The notes under the pieces: generated by a model | What the model was told of the DNA's origin: nothing | Databases searched by the model: none | The model's input: only the letters and a program-made list of their open reading frames with translations | Position numbers and translations under genes: made by a program | Part shown: positions 36,372-52,141 of the stretch, in pieces | How positions within the stretch are numbered: the stretch's first letter is position 1 | How the letters are laid out: every line of letters begins with the position of its first letter | Assembly: GCF_014196115.1 (NCBI RefSeq) | Contig: NZ_JACIDB010000009.1 | Location: 61,795-125,794 of the forward strand | Reading direction: 5' to 3' | Source: Sphingomonas aquatilis | Lineage (GTDB): Bacteria; Pseudomonadota; Alphaproteobacteria; Sphingomonadales; Sphingomonadaceae | DNA: 64,000 nucleotides

Positions 36372-37007
36372 ATGGGCCTGAGCGCCGAGCAAATCCGCGC
36401 GAGCATGGACGCCCTCGCCGCCGCCGAACCCGCCTTTGCCGCAGGCCTCGCCCGCGTCGGCTATCCGCCACCGCGGCTGCGCGCGCGCGGCTATATCACG
36501 CTGCTCCGCACGATCATCGGCCAGCAGGTGAGCGTCGCATCGGCGAATGCCGTTTATCGCAAGCTCGAATCCTTGGTGGGCGATCCGGGCGATCCGCATA
36601 CCATCCTGGCGGCCAGCGACGAGACGCTGCGTGCGGCGGGGCTTTCGCGCCAGAAGGCGGGGTATGCGCGCAGCCTTGCCGAGGAGGTGACGAGCGGTCG
36701 TCTGAACCTCGATGCGCTGCCCGAGGATGACGAAGAGGCGATCGCGCAGCTCGTCCGCGTCAAGGGGATCGGGCGATGGTCGGCCGAAATCTATCTCCTC
36801 TTTGCGGAGGGGCGCCCCGATATCTGGCCTGCCGGCGACCTCGCCGTGCAGATCGAAGTCGGCCGCCTGCTGGGTCATGACGCCCGCCCGTCCGAAAAGC
36901 AGGTCCGCGCGCTCGCCGAGGCATGGCGGCCCCATCGCGGGGCGCTCGCGATCTTCACCTGGCACCATTACGGCGCCGCGCCGGACGTCGACGCCGCTCC
37001 GGTGTGA
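36372..37007 (+). CDS. DNA-3-methyladenine glycosylase, AlkA-like HhH-GPD family
   Basis: A 211-residue base-excision-repair glycosylase. The HhH motif and catalytic region read LVRVKGIGRWSAEIYLLFA then DIWPAGDLAVQ, where the Asp of GDLAVQ is the catalytic aspartate of AlkA-type enzymes. The conserved Arg/Gln of TLLRTIIGQQVSVASANAVY marks the AlkA/MAG branch. No N-terminal AlkA domain or Ada fusion is present. The lesion range is expected to include 3-methyladenine. Confidence 0.92.
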   Translation: MGLSAEQIRASMDALAAAEPAFAAGLARVGYPPPRLRARGYITLLRTIIGQQVSVASANAVYRKLESLVGDPGDPHTILAASDETLRAAGLSRQKAGYARSLAEEVTSGRLNLDALPEDDEEAIAQLVRVKGIGRWSAEIYLLFAEGRPDIWPAGDLAVQIEVGRLLGHDARPSEKQVRALAEAWRPHRGALAIFTWHHYGAAPDVDAAPV

Positions 37008-37104
37008 CGGCGCACGTTTTCGAATAAGATCGGGCGATTACATCTGATTAACACAGATCAGTGTATCGTCGTCGGAAGAGGCACGCTGCGCGAGAGGAGG
37101 CTTG

Positions 37105-37350
37105 ATGACAACGACAGTCGATATCGCACCCGCCTCCGATCCCTTGTGGCATCGGCTGCTGTCGGGCGAGATCAAGCCGACCTATCGCTGCCTGGCCCTG
37201 CGGATCCTGATGATCCGACTGACGCATGCCTATCGTGACGGATCCGCCGACAAGGCGGACATCGTTGCCGAACTGCGCACCTTCTTCCGCGACAATGCCC
37301 GGTTCGCGGCCCCTGATTATGCCACCATCGCAGAGGCCAGCGCGCGATGA
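37105..37350 (+). CDS. Small protein of unknown function, partner of the FIST-like gene
   Basis: An 81-residue mainly helical protein that I do not recognise. ATG 37105 has an excellent GAGAGGAGG Shine-Dalgarno sequence. Its sequence (LWHRLLSGEIKPTYRCLALR, LMIRLTHAYRDGSADKADI, ELRTFFRDNARFA) suggests a compact helical bundle, possibly an adaptor. It overlaps the next gene by 4 bp (ATGA). Upstream, about 37051-37064, the interrupted palindromes ACAC-AGATCA-GTGT and CTGAT...ATCAG are possible operator sites. Confidence 0.7.
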   Translation: MTTTVDIAPASDPLWHRLLSGEIKPTYRCLALRILMIRLTHAYRDGSADKADIVAELRTFFRDNARFAAPDYATIAEASAR

Positions 37351-38378
37351 CCATCAGCCCGGATCAGCCCGCCGCCGACCGTTCGCTCTACAGCGTTGAC
37401 GAGGTCGGCGCGATGATCGCCGCTGGCGATGCCCTGCTGCTGGCCGGCGAGGAGCAACTACTCGCCGCGCTGCCGCAAGGCCGGTGGATCGGCGGCACCA
37501 TCCCCTATTTCATGACGCATGAAGACGGCGGCACGTTCGATCGCGACCGCATCTTCGTGCAACGCCTGCCAGACATGGCGAACGTTCATGCGCAACACCT
37601 GCTGCCGGCCGATGCGTTGTCGACGCTGGCGGACGGAGGTCCCGACAACGGCTTTACCGTCATCCTGCTGCCGTCGCAGAGCCCAGCGCATCAGGCGTTC
37701 GCGCTGCGCAGTGGGGAATGGCCCGCAGTGTTCCGCCGCCCGCTGGTCGGCTGGGTCACGGGCGCCGCGCTCGATCGTCTCGACACCGATAGTCCCAAGG
37801 TGTTCGACGGCGCGACCGGGCAGATCTCCGGCACGGACGCCGTGGTCATGCACGTCGCGCTGCCCGACAGCCATTATGCCGAAGTAGACATCGTCAACCT
37901 CTTCGAACCCGGCGACGGCCCCGCACTGACTTTCGGAAACGACGATGGCGCCGATACCGGCTTCACCGTCGAACACGTTTACGTCGATGGCGTTCGCAAG
38001 CGCCTGATCGACCATATCGCGGACCATGGCATCGATACGCGGTTGCCGCTCGTCGCGGACTATAACGGCGCGATGATCAACGTCGCGACGGCCGGCATCG
38101 CGGCGGACACCGGCCACGTCACGTTTTTCGCGCCGGTGTTCTCCCACATCACCTATCGCTTCGCCAAGCCGATCGGGGATTATGAGACGCTGTTCGCGGA
38201 GCAGCTCGGCGAACGGCATGACACGCTGGCCTTCGCCTGCAACTGCATCCTCAACTACAATTACGCCGGTCTTGCGGGCAAACGCACCGCGGATGTCGCC
38301 GGGCCGATGTCGTTCGGCGAGATCGCTTATATGCTGCTGACCCAGACCCTGGTCTACCTCACCGTCAAGGCCGTCTGA
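37347..38378 (+). CDS. FIST-like (DUF6976-like) protein of unknown function
   Basis: A 343-residue soluble protein. The N-terminus ([36 protein letters not shown]) matches, from memory, proteins annotated DUF6976. The C-terminus ([19 protein letters not shown], then [20 protein letters not shown]) resembles the end of FIST_C sensory domains, which have a conserved Cys and a final GFFTYGEI-type motif. FIST domains are thought to bind small ligands such as amino acids or NO-related cues. No kinase, cyclase or receptor domain is attached here. It is translationally coupled to the 81-residue gene, so the pair probably acts together. Confidence 0.65.
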   Translation: MTISPDQPAADRSLYSVDEVGAMIAAGDALLLAGEEQLLAALPQGRWIGGTIPYFMTHEDGGTFDRDRIFVQRLPDMANVHAQHLLPADALSTLADGGPDNGFTVILLPSQSPAHQAFALRSGEWPAVFRRPLVGWVTGAALDRLDTDSPKVFDGATGQISGTDAVVMHVALPDSHYAEVDIVNLFEPGDGPALTFGNDDGADTGFTVEHVYVDGVRKRLIDHIADHGIDTRLPLVADYNGAMINVATAGIAADTGHVTFFAPVFSHITYRFAKPIGDYETLFAEQLGERHDTLAFACNCILNYNYAGLAGKRTADVAGPMSFGEIAYMLLTQTLVYLTVKAV

Positions 38379-38466
38379 CTCGACCACCAGCCGGGCGCGC
38401 GTCGAAGTTTTTCGCGTCGCGTGCGGCACTTGCGGTCGTGACGCGCTTGCCGCACAGACCGCGGAG

Positions 38467-39774
38467 ATGACGCCCCCCGCCACCTCGCCCGCACCCTCGC
38501 TGATCGGCAGCCATCGCAGCGTCTCGGTGCCGACCGGCGGATCGGGCTGGCGGCGGCTGGCGGCCTTCATGGGGCCGGGCTTCCTCGTCGCCGTCGGCTA
38601 TATGGACCCCGGCAACTGGGCGACCGACATCGCCGGCGGGTCGGCCTTCGGTTACACCTTGCTGTCGGTCATTCTGCTGTCGAACCTGATGGCGATCGTA
38701 TTGCAGGCGCTCTCCGCCCGACTGGGCGTCGCCTCCGGCCTCGACCTCGCGCAGGCCTGCCGGGCCTATTACAGCCGTCCAGTGTCGTTCGCGCTGTGGG
38801 CGCTGGCGGAGGTCGCGATCATCGCCTGCGACCTGGCCGAAGTGCTGGGCACGGCGATCGCGCTGAAACTGCTGTTCGGTATCCCGCTGGTCTGGGGCGT
38901 GATCCTGACCGCGCTCGACGTGTTCCTGATCCTGGCGCTGCAACGCTATGGCTTCCGCAAGATCGAAGCGTTCATCATCGCGCTGCTCGTCATCATCGCG
39001 GGCTGCTTCGCGTTCGAGCTGTTTCACGCAAAGCCGGACGTCGGCGCGATGCTCGCAGGCCTCGTCCCCAGCCCCGGTATCGTCACCGATCCAGCCAAAT
39101 TGTACCTCGCGATCGGCATCCTCGGCGCGACGGTGATGCCGCACAACCTCTATCTCCATTCCTCAATCGTCCAGACCCGCGCCTTCGAACCCACCGACGC
39201 CGGCAGGGCCGAGGCGGCGCGGATGGCGACGATCGACGGCACGATCGCGCTGGGCCTCGCCTTCTTCATCAACGCGGCCATCCTCGTGACGGCGGCGGCG
39301 GTGTTCCACACCGCGGGCCGCACCGAAGTCGCCGAGATCGATGAGGCCTATCGCCTGCTCGCCCCGATGATGGGCGTCGGCGCGGCGAGCGTCGTGTTCG
39401 GCATCGCGCTGCTCGCCTCGGGCCAGAACTCCACCGTCACCGGCACGCTGGCCGGGCAGATCGTGATGGAGGGCTTCCTCCAGCTCCGCCTGCCCGTCTG
39501 GCTGCGCCGCCTCGTCACGCGGCTGCTCGCGATCGTGCCGGCGGTGATCGTCGTCGGCGCGAGCGGCGATGGTGGTGCGACCCGGCTGCTGGTGCTGAGC
39601 CAGGTCATCCTCAGCCTGCAACTGCCCTTCGTCGTGGTGCCGCTGGTCCTGTTTACCGGCCAGTCACGCGTCATGGGCCGCTTCGTCAGCCCGCGTTGGT
39701 TGCGTCTGCTCGCCTGGCTGATCGCCGCGATCATCATCGGGCTCAATCTGACGCTGCTGGTCGGCATGCTGTGA
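38467..39774 (+). CDS. mntH: Nramp family divalent metal transporter MntH
   Basis: Proton-coupled Mn2+/Fe2+ importer, 435 residues with 11 predicted membrane helices. Metal-site motifs are MDPGNWATD in helix 1 and [12 protein letters not shown] in helix 6. Both are intact, including the metal-binding Asp, Asn and Met-type positions. The conserved [20 protein letters not shown] block is also present. No MntR or Fur box was recognised in the 88-bp upstream gap, which holds an interrupted inverted repeat (TGCGGCA...TGCCGCA). Confidence 0.95.
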   Translation: MTPPATSPAPSLIGSHRSVSVPTGGSGWRRLAAFMGPGFLVAVGYMDPGNWATDIAGGSAFGYTLLSVILLSNLMAIVLQALSARLGVASGLDLAQACRAYYSRPVSFALWALAEVAIIACDLAEVLGTAIALKLLFGIPLVWGVILTALDVFLILALQRYGFRKIEAFIIALLVIIAGCFAFELFHAKPDVGAMLAGLVPSPGIVTDPAKLYLAIGILGATVMPHNLYLHSSIVQTRAFEPTDAGRAEAARMATIDGTIALGLAFFINAAILVTAAAVFHTAGRTEVAEIDEAYRLLAPMMGVGAASVVFGIALLASGQNSTVTGTLAGQIVMEGFLQLRLPVWLRRLVTRLLAIVPAVIVVGASGDGGATRLLVLSQVILSLQLPFVVVPLVLFTGQSRVMGRFVSPRWLRLLAWLIAAIIIGLNLTLLVGML

Positions 39775-39861
39775 TGCCACTTCGGCCATTTAGAGGGTGA
39801 CTTTCGCCGGCACCTATCGTTTAGTTACGGCAGCGTATCCCTCTTCTTCCCCGGATCGATC

Positions 39862-42303
39862 GTGACCGAACCAGCTGCCGCACCGACCCCTGCGCAGACC
39901 CATGCGCTCGCCCCCGATCTCGCCAGCGAGATCGTCGACACCCTCGTCCATCGGATCGGCAAGGACCGGCAGGCCGCCCGCCCGCACGATTGGCTCGCGG
40001 CGACGATCTTCACGCTGCGGAACGAGATCATCGAACGCTGGATGCGGTCGACCAAGGAGGCGCACGCGGCGGGCGCAAAGCGGGTCTATTATCTCAGCCT
40101 CGAATTCCTGATCGGGCGGTTGCTGCGCGACGCACTGTCGAACCTGCGGCATAACGAGGAGGTCGCGCAGGCACTGGCCTCGCTCGGCGTCGACCTTGCG
40201 GTGATCGAAGAGATCGAGCCGGACGCGGCGCTCGGCAACGGCGGCCTGGGGCGGCTGGCCGCGTGTTTCATGGAGAGCCTCGCGAGCCTCGACCTGCCGG
40301 CCTATGGCTATGGCATCCGCTACGTGAACGGCATGTTCCGCCAGCGGCTGGACGATGGCTGGCAGGTCGAGCTGCCCGAAACATGGCTCGCCCACGGCAA
40401 CCCCTGGGAGTTCGAGCGGCGGGAAAGCGCCTATTTCGTCGGTTTCGGGGGCGAGGTGACGACGCTGGCCGACGGCCGCAGCCACTGGTCGCCCGCCGAG
40501 GCGGTGGAGGCGGTCGCCTTCGACACGCCGATGGTCGGCTGGCGCGGCAAGCGCGTCAACACGCTGCGGCTGTGGAACGCCCGCGCGTTCGATCCGATCA
40601 AGCTGGACCAGTTCAACGCCGGCGATTTCGAAGGCGCGCTCGCCGGGCAGCTCCGCGCGGAAACGCTGACCCGCGTCCTCTATCCCAATGACAGCACGCC
40701 TGCGGGCCAGGAGCTGCGGCTGCGGCAGGAATATTTCTTCTCGTCCGCCTCGATCCAGGACATCGTCCGCCGCCACGTTCAGTATTTCGGCGATATCCGC
40801 ACGCTGCCGGACAAGGCGGCGATCCAGCTCAACGACACGCATCCGGCGGTGTCTGTCGCCGAACTGATGCGGCTGCTGAAGGATTTCCATGGCCTGACCT
40901 TTGACGAGGCGTGGGACATCACCCGCAAGACCTTCGGTTATACCAACCACACGTTGCTGCCCGAGGCGCTGGAAAGCTGGCCGCTGCCGCTGTTCGAACG
41001 GCTGCTGCCGCGGCACATGCAATTGGTCTATGCGATCAATGCCAAGCTGTTGCGCGAGGCGCGCGACAGCGGTGCCGACGATCGCGCGATCGCCGCTATC
41101 AGCCTGATCGACGAAGGCGGCGAGCGTCGCGTCCGCATGGCGAACCTCGCCTTTGCGGGCAGCCACAGCGTCAATGGCGTGGCAGCGCTGCACACCGATC
41201 TGATGAAGAAGACGGTCTTCGCCGACCTCCACCGTCTCTATCCCGATCGGATCAACAACAAGACCAACGGCATCACCCCGCGCCGCTGGCTGCAGCAGTG
41301 CAATCCCGGATTGACCGATCTGATCGAAAACGCGATCGGCGACGGCTTCCGCGACGATGCGCAGGCGCTGACCGCGCTGGCCCCCTTCGCCGACGATGCG
41401 GGCTTCCGCGACCGCTTTGCCGCGGTGAAGCGCGCGAACAAGGTGGCGCTCAGCCAGTATCTGCATGACACGATGGAGCTGAAGCTCGATCCCGATGCGA
41501 TCTTCGACGTGCAGATCAAGCGCATCCACGAATATAAGCGCCAGCTGCTCGGCATCGTCGAGACGGTCGCGCTGTACGACCAGATCCGCAGCCACCCCGA
41601 GCGCGACTGGACGCCGCGCGTCAAGCTGTTCGCCGGCAAGGCGGCCTCGAGCTACCACAACGCCAAGCTGATCATCAAACTGGCGAACGACGTCGCCAAG
41701 CGGATCAACGCCGATCCCGCGGTCGGCGATCTGTTGAAGGTCGCCTTCGTCCCCAATTACAACGTCAGCCTTGCCGAACGCATCATCCCGGCGGCCGACC
41801 TGTCCGAACAGATTTCGACCGCGGGCATGGAGGCATCGGGCACCGGCAACATGAAGTTTGCGCTCAACGGCGCGCTGACGATCGGCACGCTCGACGGCGC
41901 GAATATCGAGATCCGCGACCATGTCGGCGCCAACAACATCTTCATCTTCGGCCTGACGGCTGAGGAGGTCGCCGACAAGCGAGCCAGCGGCTATCGCGGT
42001 ACGGACGCGATCGGCGCGTCGCGCGAATTGGCGCAGGCGGTGAACGCAATCGCCTCTGGGGTGTTTTCTCCGGACGATCCAAATCGTTACGGGGGACTGA
42101 TGGACGGCATTCGCGATCACGACTGGTTCATGCTGGCCGCCGACTTTGACGGCTATGCCGCCGCCCAACGCATGGTCGATGCCCGCTGGAGCGATCCCGC
42201 GGCATGGGGCCGATCGGCCGTGCTCAACGTCGCTAACATGGGCTGGTTCTCGTCCGATCGCACGATCGGTGAATATGCGCGCGACATCTGGAACGTGATG
42301 TGA
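39862..42303 (+). CDS. glgP: Glycogen/alpha-glucan phosphorylase
   Basis: Releases glucose 1-phosphate from glycogen ends using PLP. The 813-residue protein starts at GTG 39862. The catalytic/PLP segment EASGTGNMKFALNGALTIGT contains the PLP lysine. Other blocks are YLSLEFLIGRLLRD, NGGLGRLAACFMESLASL, QLNDTHPA, TNHTLLPEALE, and KIHEYKRQLL-like RIHEYKRQLLG. The length equals E. coli MalP/GlgP. It opens the glycogen operon and its stop overlaps the glgB GTG (GTGA). The 87-bp upstream gap holds no recognisable promoter consensus. Confidence 0.96.
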   Translation: MTEPAAAPTPAQTHALAPDLASEIVDTLVHRIGKDRQAARPHDWLAATIFTLRNEIIERWMRSTKEAHAAGAKRVYYLSLEFLIGRLLRDALSNLRHNEEVAQALASLGVDLAVIEEIEPDAALGNGGLGRLAACFMESLASLDLPAYGYGIRYVNGMFRQRLDDGWQVELPETWLAHGNPWEFERRESAYFVGFGGEVTTLADGRSHWSPAEAVEAVAFDTPMVGWRGKRVNTLRLWNARAFDPIKLDQFNAGDFEGALAGQLRAETLTRVLYPNDSTPAGQELRLRQEYFFSSASIQDIVRRHVQYFGDIRTLPDKAAIQLNDTHPAVSVAELMRLLKDFHGLTFDEAWDITRKTFGYTNHTLLPEALESWPLPLFERLLPRHMQLVYAINAKLLREARDSGADDRAIAAISLIDEGGERRVRMANLAFAGSHSVNGVAALHTDLMKKTVFADLHRLYPDRINNKTNGITPRRWLQQCNPGLTDLIENAIGDGFRDDAQALTALAPFADDAGFRDRFAAVKRANKVALSQYLHDTMELKLDPDAIFDVQIKRIHEYKRQLLGIVETVALYDQIRSHPERDWTPRVKLFAGKAASSYHNAKLIIKLANDVAKRINADPAVGDLLKVAFVPNYNVSLAERIIPAADLSEQISTAGMEASGTGNMKFALNGALTIGTLDGANIEIRDHVGANNIFIFGLTAEEVADKRASGYRGTDAIGASRELAQAVNAIASGVFSPDDPNRYGGLMDGIRDHDWFMLAADFDGYAAAQRMVDARWSDPAAWGRSAVLNVANMGWFSSDRTIGEYARDIWNVM

Positions 42304-44465
42304 AGCCGCCGCGTGGCGCCATCGCTGCCCTGCTCGCCGGGCGCCACGACGATCCCTTTTCGCTGCTGGGTGTCTTCGCCGGTCCGAACGGCACGTTCGC
42401 GCGCACGCTGATCCCCGGCGCGGAAACCGCAGAGGCGTATGACCTGTCGGGCACCCCGCTAGGCCGCGTGAACCGTGTCGACGACGCCGGCCTGTTCGAA
42501 GGCGCGATCGACGGCGATCCGCAGCCGGTGAAATACCGCGCGCAAGGTTATGGCGCCGAATGGTGGGTGACGGACCCTTACAGCTTCGGCCCGGTGCTCG
42601 GCCCCACCGACGATTATCTGATCGCGGAAGGATCGCATTTCCGCCTCTACGACAAGATGGGCGCGCATCTGATCGAGCATCAGGGCGCGAGCGGCATGCA
42701 CTTTGCCGTCTGGGCCCCGAATGCACAGCGCGTGTCGGTGGTCGGCGACTTCAACGACTGGAACGACACCCGCCACGTCATGCGCCGCCGCGCCGACATC
42801 GGCGTGTGGGAGATTTTCCTGCCCGATATCGGTGCCGGCCGCAGCTATAAGTTCGCCATCCTCGGCCCGGACGGCACGCTGCAACCGCTGAAGGCGGACC
42901 CCTTCGCCTTCCAATCCGAACTGCGTCCGAAGACCGCGTCGATCACCACTTCGCCGTCCGCGCATGACTGGGGCGACGCCGCCCACCGCGACAGCTGGTC
43001 GAAGCTCGATCCCCGCCGCGTGCCGATGAGCATCTACGAGGTCCATGCCGGCAGCTGGGATCGCGACGAAAACGGCTGGTATCTGTCGTGGGACGCGCTC
43101 GCCGACCGCCTGATCCCCTATGTCGTCGACCTGGGCTTTACCCACATCGAATTCATGCCGATCAGCGAACACCCCTATGATCCGTCATGGGGCTATCAGA
43201 CGACCGGACTCTACGCGCCCTCCGCGCGCTTCGGCGATCCGGACGGCTTCGCGCGCTTCGTCGATGGTGCGCACCGGGCTGGGATCGGCGTGCTGCTCGA
43301 CTGGGTCCCCGCGCACTTCCCCGTCGACGTCCACGGTCTCGCCCGATTCGACGGCACCGCGCTGTACGAACACGAAGACCCGCGCCTCGGCTTCCACCCC
43401 GACTGGAATACCGCGATCTACAATTTTGGGCGGCGCGAGGTACGCAGCTTCCTAATCAACAACGCTTTGTTCTGGACCGAACGCTACCACGTCGATGGGT
43501 TGCGCGTGGATGCCGTCGCCTCGATGCTGTACCGCGACTACAGCCGCAAGGCCGGCGAATGGATCCCGAACGACGAGGGTGGCCGCGAGAATTGGGAGGC
43601 CGTGCATTTCCTGCGCGACATGAATCGCGCGGTGTACGGCAAGCGCGACGGCGTGTTCACCGTCGCCGAGGAATCGACCAGCTGGCCGGGCGTCTCCACC
43701 CCCGCCTCCGACGACGGGCCGCGCACCAACCTGGGCTTCGGGTTCAAGTGGAACATGGGCTGGATGCACGACACGCTCCAGTATTTCGCTCGCGAACCGA
43801 TCCACCGGCGGCATCACCATGGCGAAATCACCTTCGGCCTCGTCTATGCCTTCGACGAGAATTTCGTGTTGCCGCTCAGCCATGACGAGGTCGTCCACGG
43901 CAAAGGGTCGCTACTCGCCAAGATGGCCGGTGACGACTGGCAGCAGTTCGCGAACCTGCGCGCTTATTACGCCTTCATGTGGGGCTATCCCGGCAAGAAG
44001 CTGCTGTTCATGGGCCAGGAGTTCGCGCAGCGACAGGAGTGGAGCGAGGATCGTGCGCTCGACTGGCATTTGCGCTGTTCGTCGTCGCATGAGGGGATTC
44101 GCAATCTCGTCCGCGACCTCAACCGCCTGTATCGTGAGACACCCGCGCTGCATGCGCGCGACTGCGAGGGCGAGGGCTTCGAATGGCTGATTGGCGATGA
44201 TGCCGCCAATTCGGTCTTCGCCTGGCTGCGCAAGGCGCCGGGCGAGAAGCCGGTGGCGGTGATCGCCAACCTGACGCCGGTCGCGCGCGCACCCTATCGC
44301 GTGCCGCTGCCGCACGACGGGCGCTGGCGCGAGATCATCAATTCCGACGCGCACCATTATTGGGGCTCCGGCCTCGGCAATATGGGGGGCGTCGACGCGA
44401 AGGACGGCGCGGCATGGGTGACACTGCCACCGCTCGCGACCATCATGCTGCAATACGACGGTTGA
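42300..44465 (+). CDS. glgB: 1,4-alpha-glucan branching enzyme GlgB
   Basis: Makes alpha-1,6 branches in glycogen (GH13). The 721-residue protein begins at GTG 42300, overlapping the glgP stop by 4 bp. An N-terminal CBM48 pair (residues 10-200, with [20 protein letters not shown]) precedes the barrel. Catalytic residues are Asp in [17 protein letters not shown] and Glu in [30 protein letters not shown] is also typical. The protein is full length. Confidence 0.97.
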   Translation: MKPPRGAIAALLAGRHDDPFSLLGVFAGPNGTFARTLIPGAETAEAYDLSGTPLGRVNRVDDAGLFEGAIDGDPQPVKYRAQGYGAEWWVTDPYSFGPVLGPTDDYLIAEGSHFRLYDKMGAHLIEHQGASGMHFAVWAPNAQRVSVVGDFNDWNDTRHVMRRRADIGVWEIFLPDIGAGRSYKFAILGPDGTLQPLKADPFAFQSELRPKTASITTSPSAHDWGDAAHRDSWSKLDPRRVPMSIYEVHAGSWDRDENGWYLSWDALADRLIPYVVDLGFTHIEFMPISEHPYDPSWGYQTTGLYAPSARFGDPDGFARFVDGAHRAGIGVLLDWVPAHFPVDVHGLARFDGTALYEHEDPRLGFHPDWNTAIYNFGRREVRSFLINNALFWTERYHVDGLRVDAVASMLYRDYSRKAGEWIPNDEGGRENWEAVHFLRDMNRAVYGKRDGVFTVAEESTSWPGVSTPASDDGPRTNLGFGFKWNMGWMHDTLQYFAREPIHRRHHHGEITFGLVYAFDENFVLPLSHDEVVHGKGSLLAKMAGDDWQQFANLRAYYAFMWGYPGKKLLFMGQEFAQRQEWSEDRALDWHLRCSSSHEGIRNLVRDLNRLYRETPALHARDCEGEGFEWLIGDDAANSVFAWLRKAPGEKPVAVIANLTPVARAPYRVPLPHDGRWREIINSDAHHYWGSGLGNMGGVDAKDGAAWVTLPPLATIMLQYDG

Positions 44466-44512
44466 CCGATCCAGGGGCAGGAGGTCGACGTACCGATAAT
44501 AGGAGGATGCCA

Positions 44513-45771
44513 GTGGTAGACAGACGAGGACAGCCCCTATCGCGTGATGCGATGGCCTATGTGCTGGCGGGTGGCCGCGGCAGCCGGCTGATGGAACTGA
44601 CCGACACGCGCGCCAAGCCCGCGGTCTATTTCGGCGGCAAGAGCCGGATCATCGATTTCGCGCTGTCGAACGCGATCAATTCGGGCATCCGCCGCATCGG
44701 CGTTGCGACCCAGTACAAGGCGCATTCGCTGATCCGCCACTTGCAGCGCGGCTGGAACTTCCTGCGCCCGGAACGCAACGAAAGTTTCGACATCCTGCCC
44801 GCCAGTCAGCGGATCAGCGAGTTCCAATGGTATGAAGGCACCGCCGACGCGGTTTACCAGAACATCGACATCATCGAGGCTTATGACGTCGAATATATGG
44901 TTATCCTGGCCGGCGATCACATCTACAAGATGGATTACGAAGTGATGCTCCAGCAGCATTGCGACAGTGGCGCCGACGTCACCGTCGCGTGTATGGAGGT
45001 GCCGCGGATGGAGGCGGTCGCGTTCGGCGTGATGCACGTCGATGAGACCGACCGGATCATCGACTTCGTCGAAAAGCCCGCCAATCCGCCGTCGATCCCG
45101 GGCCAGCCCGACATCGCGCTCGCCAGCCTCGGCATCTACGTCTTCCGCACGAAGTTCCTGATCGAGCAGTTGCGCCGCGACGCCGACACACCCGGCTCCG
45201 CGCGCGATTTCGGCAAGGACATCATCCCCTACCTCGTCCAGCACGGCAAGGCGCAGGCGCACCGCTTCTCGGCAAGCTGCGTCCGCACCAGCGAGGAACC
45301 CGCCGCCTATTGGCGCGACGTCGGCACGGTCGACGCCTATTGGGAGGCGAACATCGACCTCACCGATGTCATCCCGCAGCTCGACGTCTACGATCACGAA
45401 TGGCCCATCTGGACCTACTCCGAGATCACGCCGCCCGCGAAGTTCGTCCATGACGAAGAGGGCCGGCGCGGCTCGGCGGTGTCGAGCCTGGTGTCGGGTA
45501 ATTGCATCGTGTCGGGCTCGTCGATTCATCGCAGCCTGCTGTCGACCGGCGTACGCGCGCACAGCTTTTCGGCCCTCGAGGAAGCTGTCGTGCTGCCCTA
45601 TTGCCACATCGGCCGCGGCGCCCGCCTGAAGCGCGTGGTGCTCGATCGCGGCGTCGTCATCCCGGACGGGCTCATCGTCGGGGAGGACCCGGAACTCGAC
45701 AGCCGCCGCTTCCGCCGGACCGACAAGGGCATCTGCCTGATCACCCAACCGATGATCGACCGCCTGGCGCT

Positions 45772-45775
<4 letters not shown>
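44513..45775 (+). CDS. glgC: Glucose-1-phosphate adenylyltransferase GlgC
   Basis: Forms ADP-glucose, the committed step of bacterial glycogen synthesis. It is 420 residues from GTG 44513. I prefer this GTG because AGGAGG (44501-44506) lies six bases before it. The in-frame ATG at 44507 directly abuts the AGGAGG and would add only two residues. Motifs include the nucleotide loop [47 protein letters not shown] and a left-handed helix C-terminus ([16 protein letters not shown]). It is the only glg gene here not overlapping its upstream neighbour. Confidence 0.96.
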
Positions 45776-50580
<4,805 letters not shown>

Positions 50581-50584
<4 letters not shown>

Positions 50585-52122
50585 TGATCCGACCGCTGCT
50601 GCTTGCCCTGTCGACGCTGCTCGTCGCCGCCACGCCGCTGTCGCCCGCACAGCGCTTCGGCGAGTTGTTCCGCGCGGTGCAGATGCAGCGCGTCTTCCCC
50701 GATTCGAAGACCTTCGCCGACGCCCAGCCGCGCCGCAGCGATGCCGCGATCATGAAGGCCTATCACCATTGCGCCTGCAAGGATCGCGCGGCGCTCGAAG
50801 CCTTCGTGCAGGCGAACTTCACGCTGCCGATCACGCCGACCGTGCCGCCACCGTCGGCCAAACTCTCGCTCACCGCGCATATCGATGCACTGTGGCCGCA
50901 GCTCACGCGCACCTTGCCGAGCGTCGCGCCAGGTTCGTCGGCGCTGCCGTTGCCCAAACGCTTCGTCGTCCCCGGCGGCCGGTTTCGCGAAATGTATTAT
51001 TGGGACAGCTGGTTCACGATGCTGGGCCTGCAAGCCTCCGGACGGCAGGATCTGGTCGAAGACATGATCGTCGACTTCGGCAGCCTGCTCGATCGCTACG
51101 GCCGCATCCCCAACGGCACGCGCACTTATTATCTCAGCCGCTCGCAGCCGCCCTTCTTCTACCTGATCGCCGGCATGTCGAAGCGTGCCGACACGCTGGC
51201 GCAGCGCACCCGCTGGCTGCGCGCCGAGCATGACTTCTGGATGCGCGGCGCCGAAGGCCTGCGGGCCGGCGAGGCGAGCGCCCGCGTCGTCCGCCTCAGC
51301 GACGGCAGCCTGCTCAACCGCTATTGGGATGACCGCGACGATCCCCGCGACGAAAGCTATCGCGAAGACGCGCTGCTCGCGCAGGCGAACCCCGGTCGCG
51401 ACGCCAAGGTCCTTTACCGCGATCTGCGCGCGGGCGCCGAGAGCGGATGGGACTTCAGTTCGCGGTGGCTCGCCGATGGCAAGACGCTGGCGACGATCCG
51501 CACGACGCGCGTCGTCCCGGTCGATCTCAACAGCCTGCTCTACGGGCTCGAACGCAGCATCGCGACGAATTGCCGGACGCTGAAGGACGATCCCTGCGCC
51601 AGCCGCTACACCGCGGCGGCAGACGCCCGCGCGGTGGCGATCAACCGCCATCTTTGGAACGCCGCCGGCTATTATGCCGATTACGACCTGGATGCGGACA
51701 CGGTCGCGGGCGGGCGCACCGCCGCCATGGCCTTCCCCCTGTTCGTCGGCATCGCGACGCCCGATCGCGCCCAAGCCACTGCCAAGGCGCTGGCCCCGCT
51801 GATCGGCGAGGGCGGGCTTCGCACGACGCTGGTGGACACCGGGCAGCAATGGGATGATCCCAACGGCTGGGCGCCCTTGCAATGGGTCGCGATCACGGGG
51901 CTCGAACGCTATGGCGAAGCCGCGCTCGCCCGCCGGATCGCCGCCCACTGGCTGGCCAGCGTGACCCGCGAATATGACGCCAGCGGCAAGCTGCTGGAAA
52001 AGTACAACGTTGTGCAGCGCCTGCCCGGCGGCGGCGGTGAATACCCGCTGCAGGACGGGTTCGGCTGGACCAACGGCGTCACCCGCGCGCTCATCGCCAA
52101 GGGGTTTACCACAGCGCAATAG
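50581..52122 (+). CDS. Exported trehalase (GH37)
   Basis: Hydrolyses trehalose to two glucose. It is 513 residues with an N-terminal signal peptide (LLLALSTLLVAATPLSPA), so it is periplasmic. Both family signatures are present: PGGRFREMYYWDSWF and QWDDPNGWAPLQW. SGWDFSSRW supplies the catalytic Asp region and GEYPLQDGFGWTNGV closes the domain. It overlaps glgX by 4 bp, so a periplasmic trehalase is embedded in a cytoplasmic glycogen operon, which is unusual. It may recover glucose for storage. Confidence 0.94.
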
Positions 52123-52125
52123 CTG

Positions 52126-52141
52126 CATAACATCGGTTATG
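52126..52141. promoter_or_regulatory. Perfect palindrome over the TetR start codon, putative operator
   Basis: CATAAC-ATCG-GTTATG, 6-4-6 with no mismatch. Its last four bases include the ATG of the TetR gene at 52139. The size and place fit an autoregulatory operator of the TetR protein. Binding there would also affect read-through from the glycogen operon. Confidence 0.55.

Noticed and set aside
37041..37075. FNR or CRP binding site upstream of the FIST-like cassette
   Set aside because: Half-site sequence and spacing do not fit either consensus; retained only as an unassigned palindrome.
39814..42726. 970-codon minus-strand open frame opposite glgP
   Set aside because: Composition is that of a shadow frame; glgP has complete, ordered phosphorylase motifs on the other strand.
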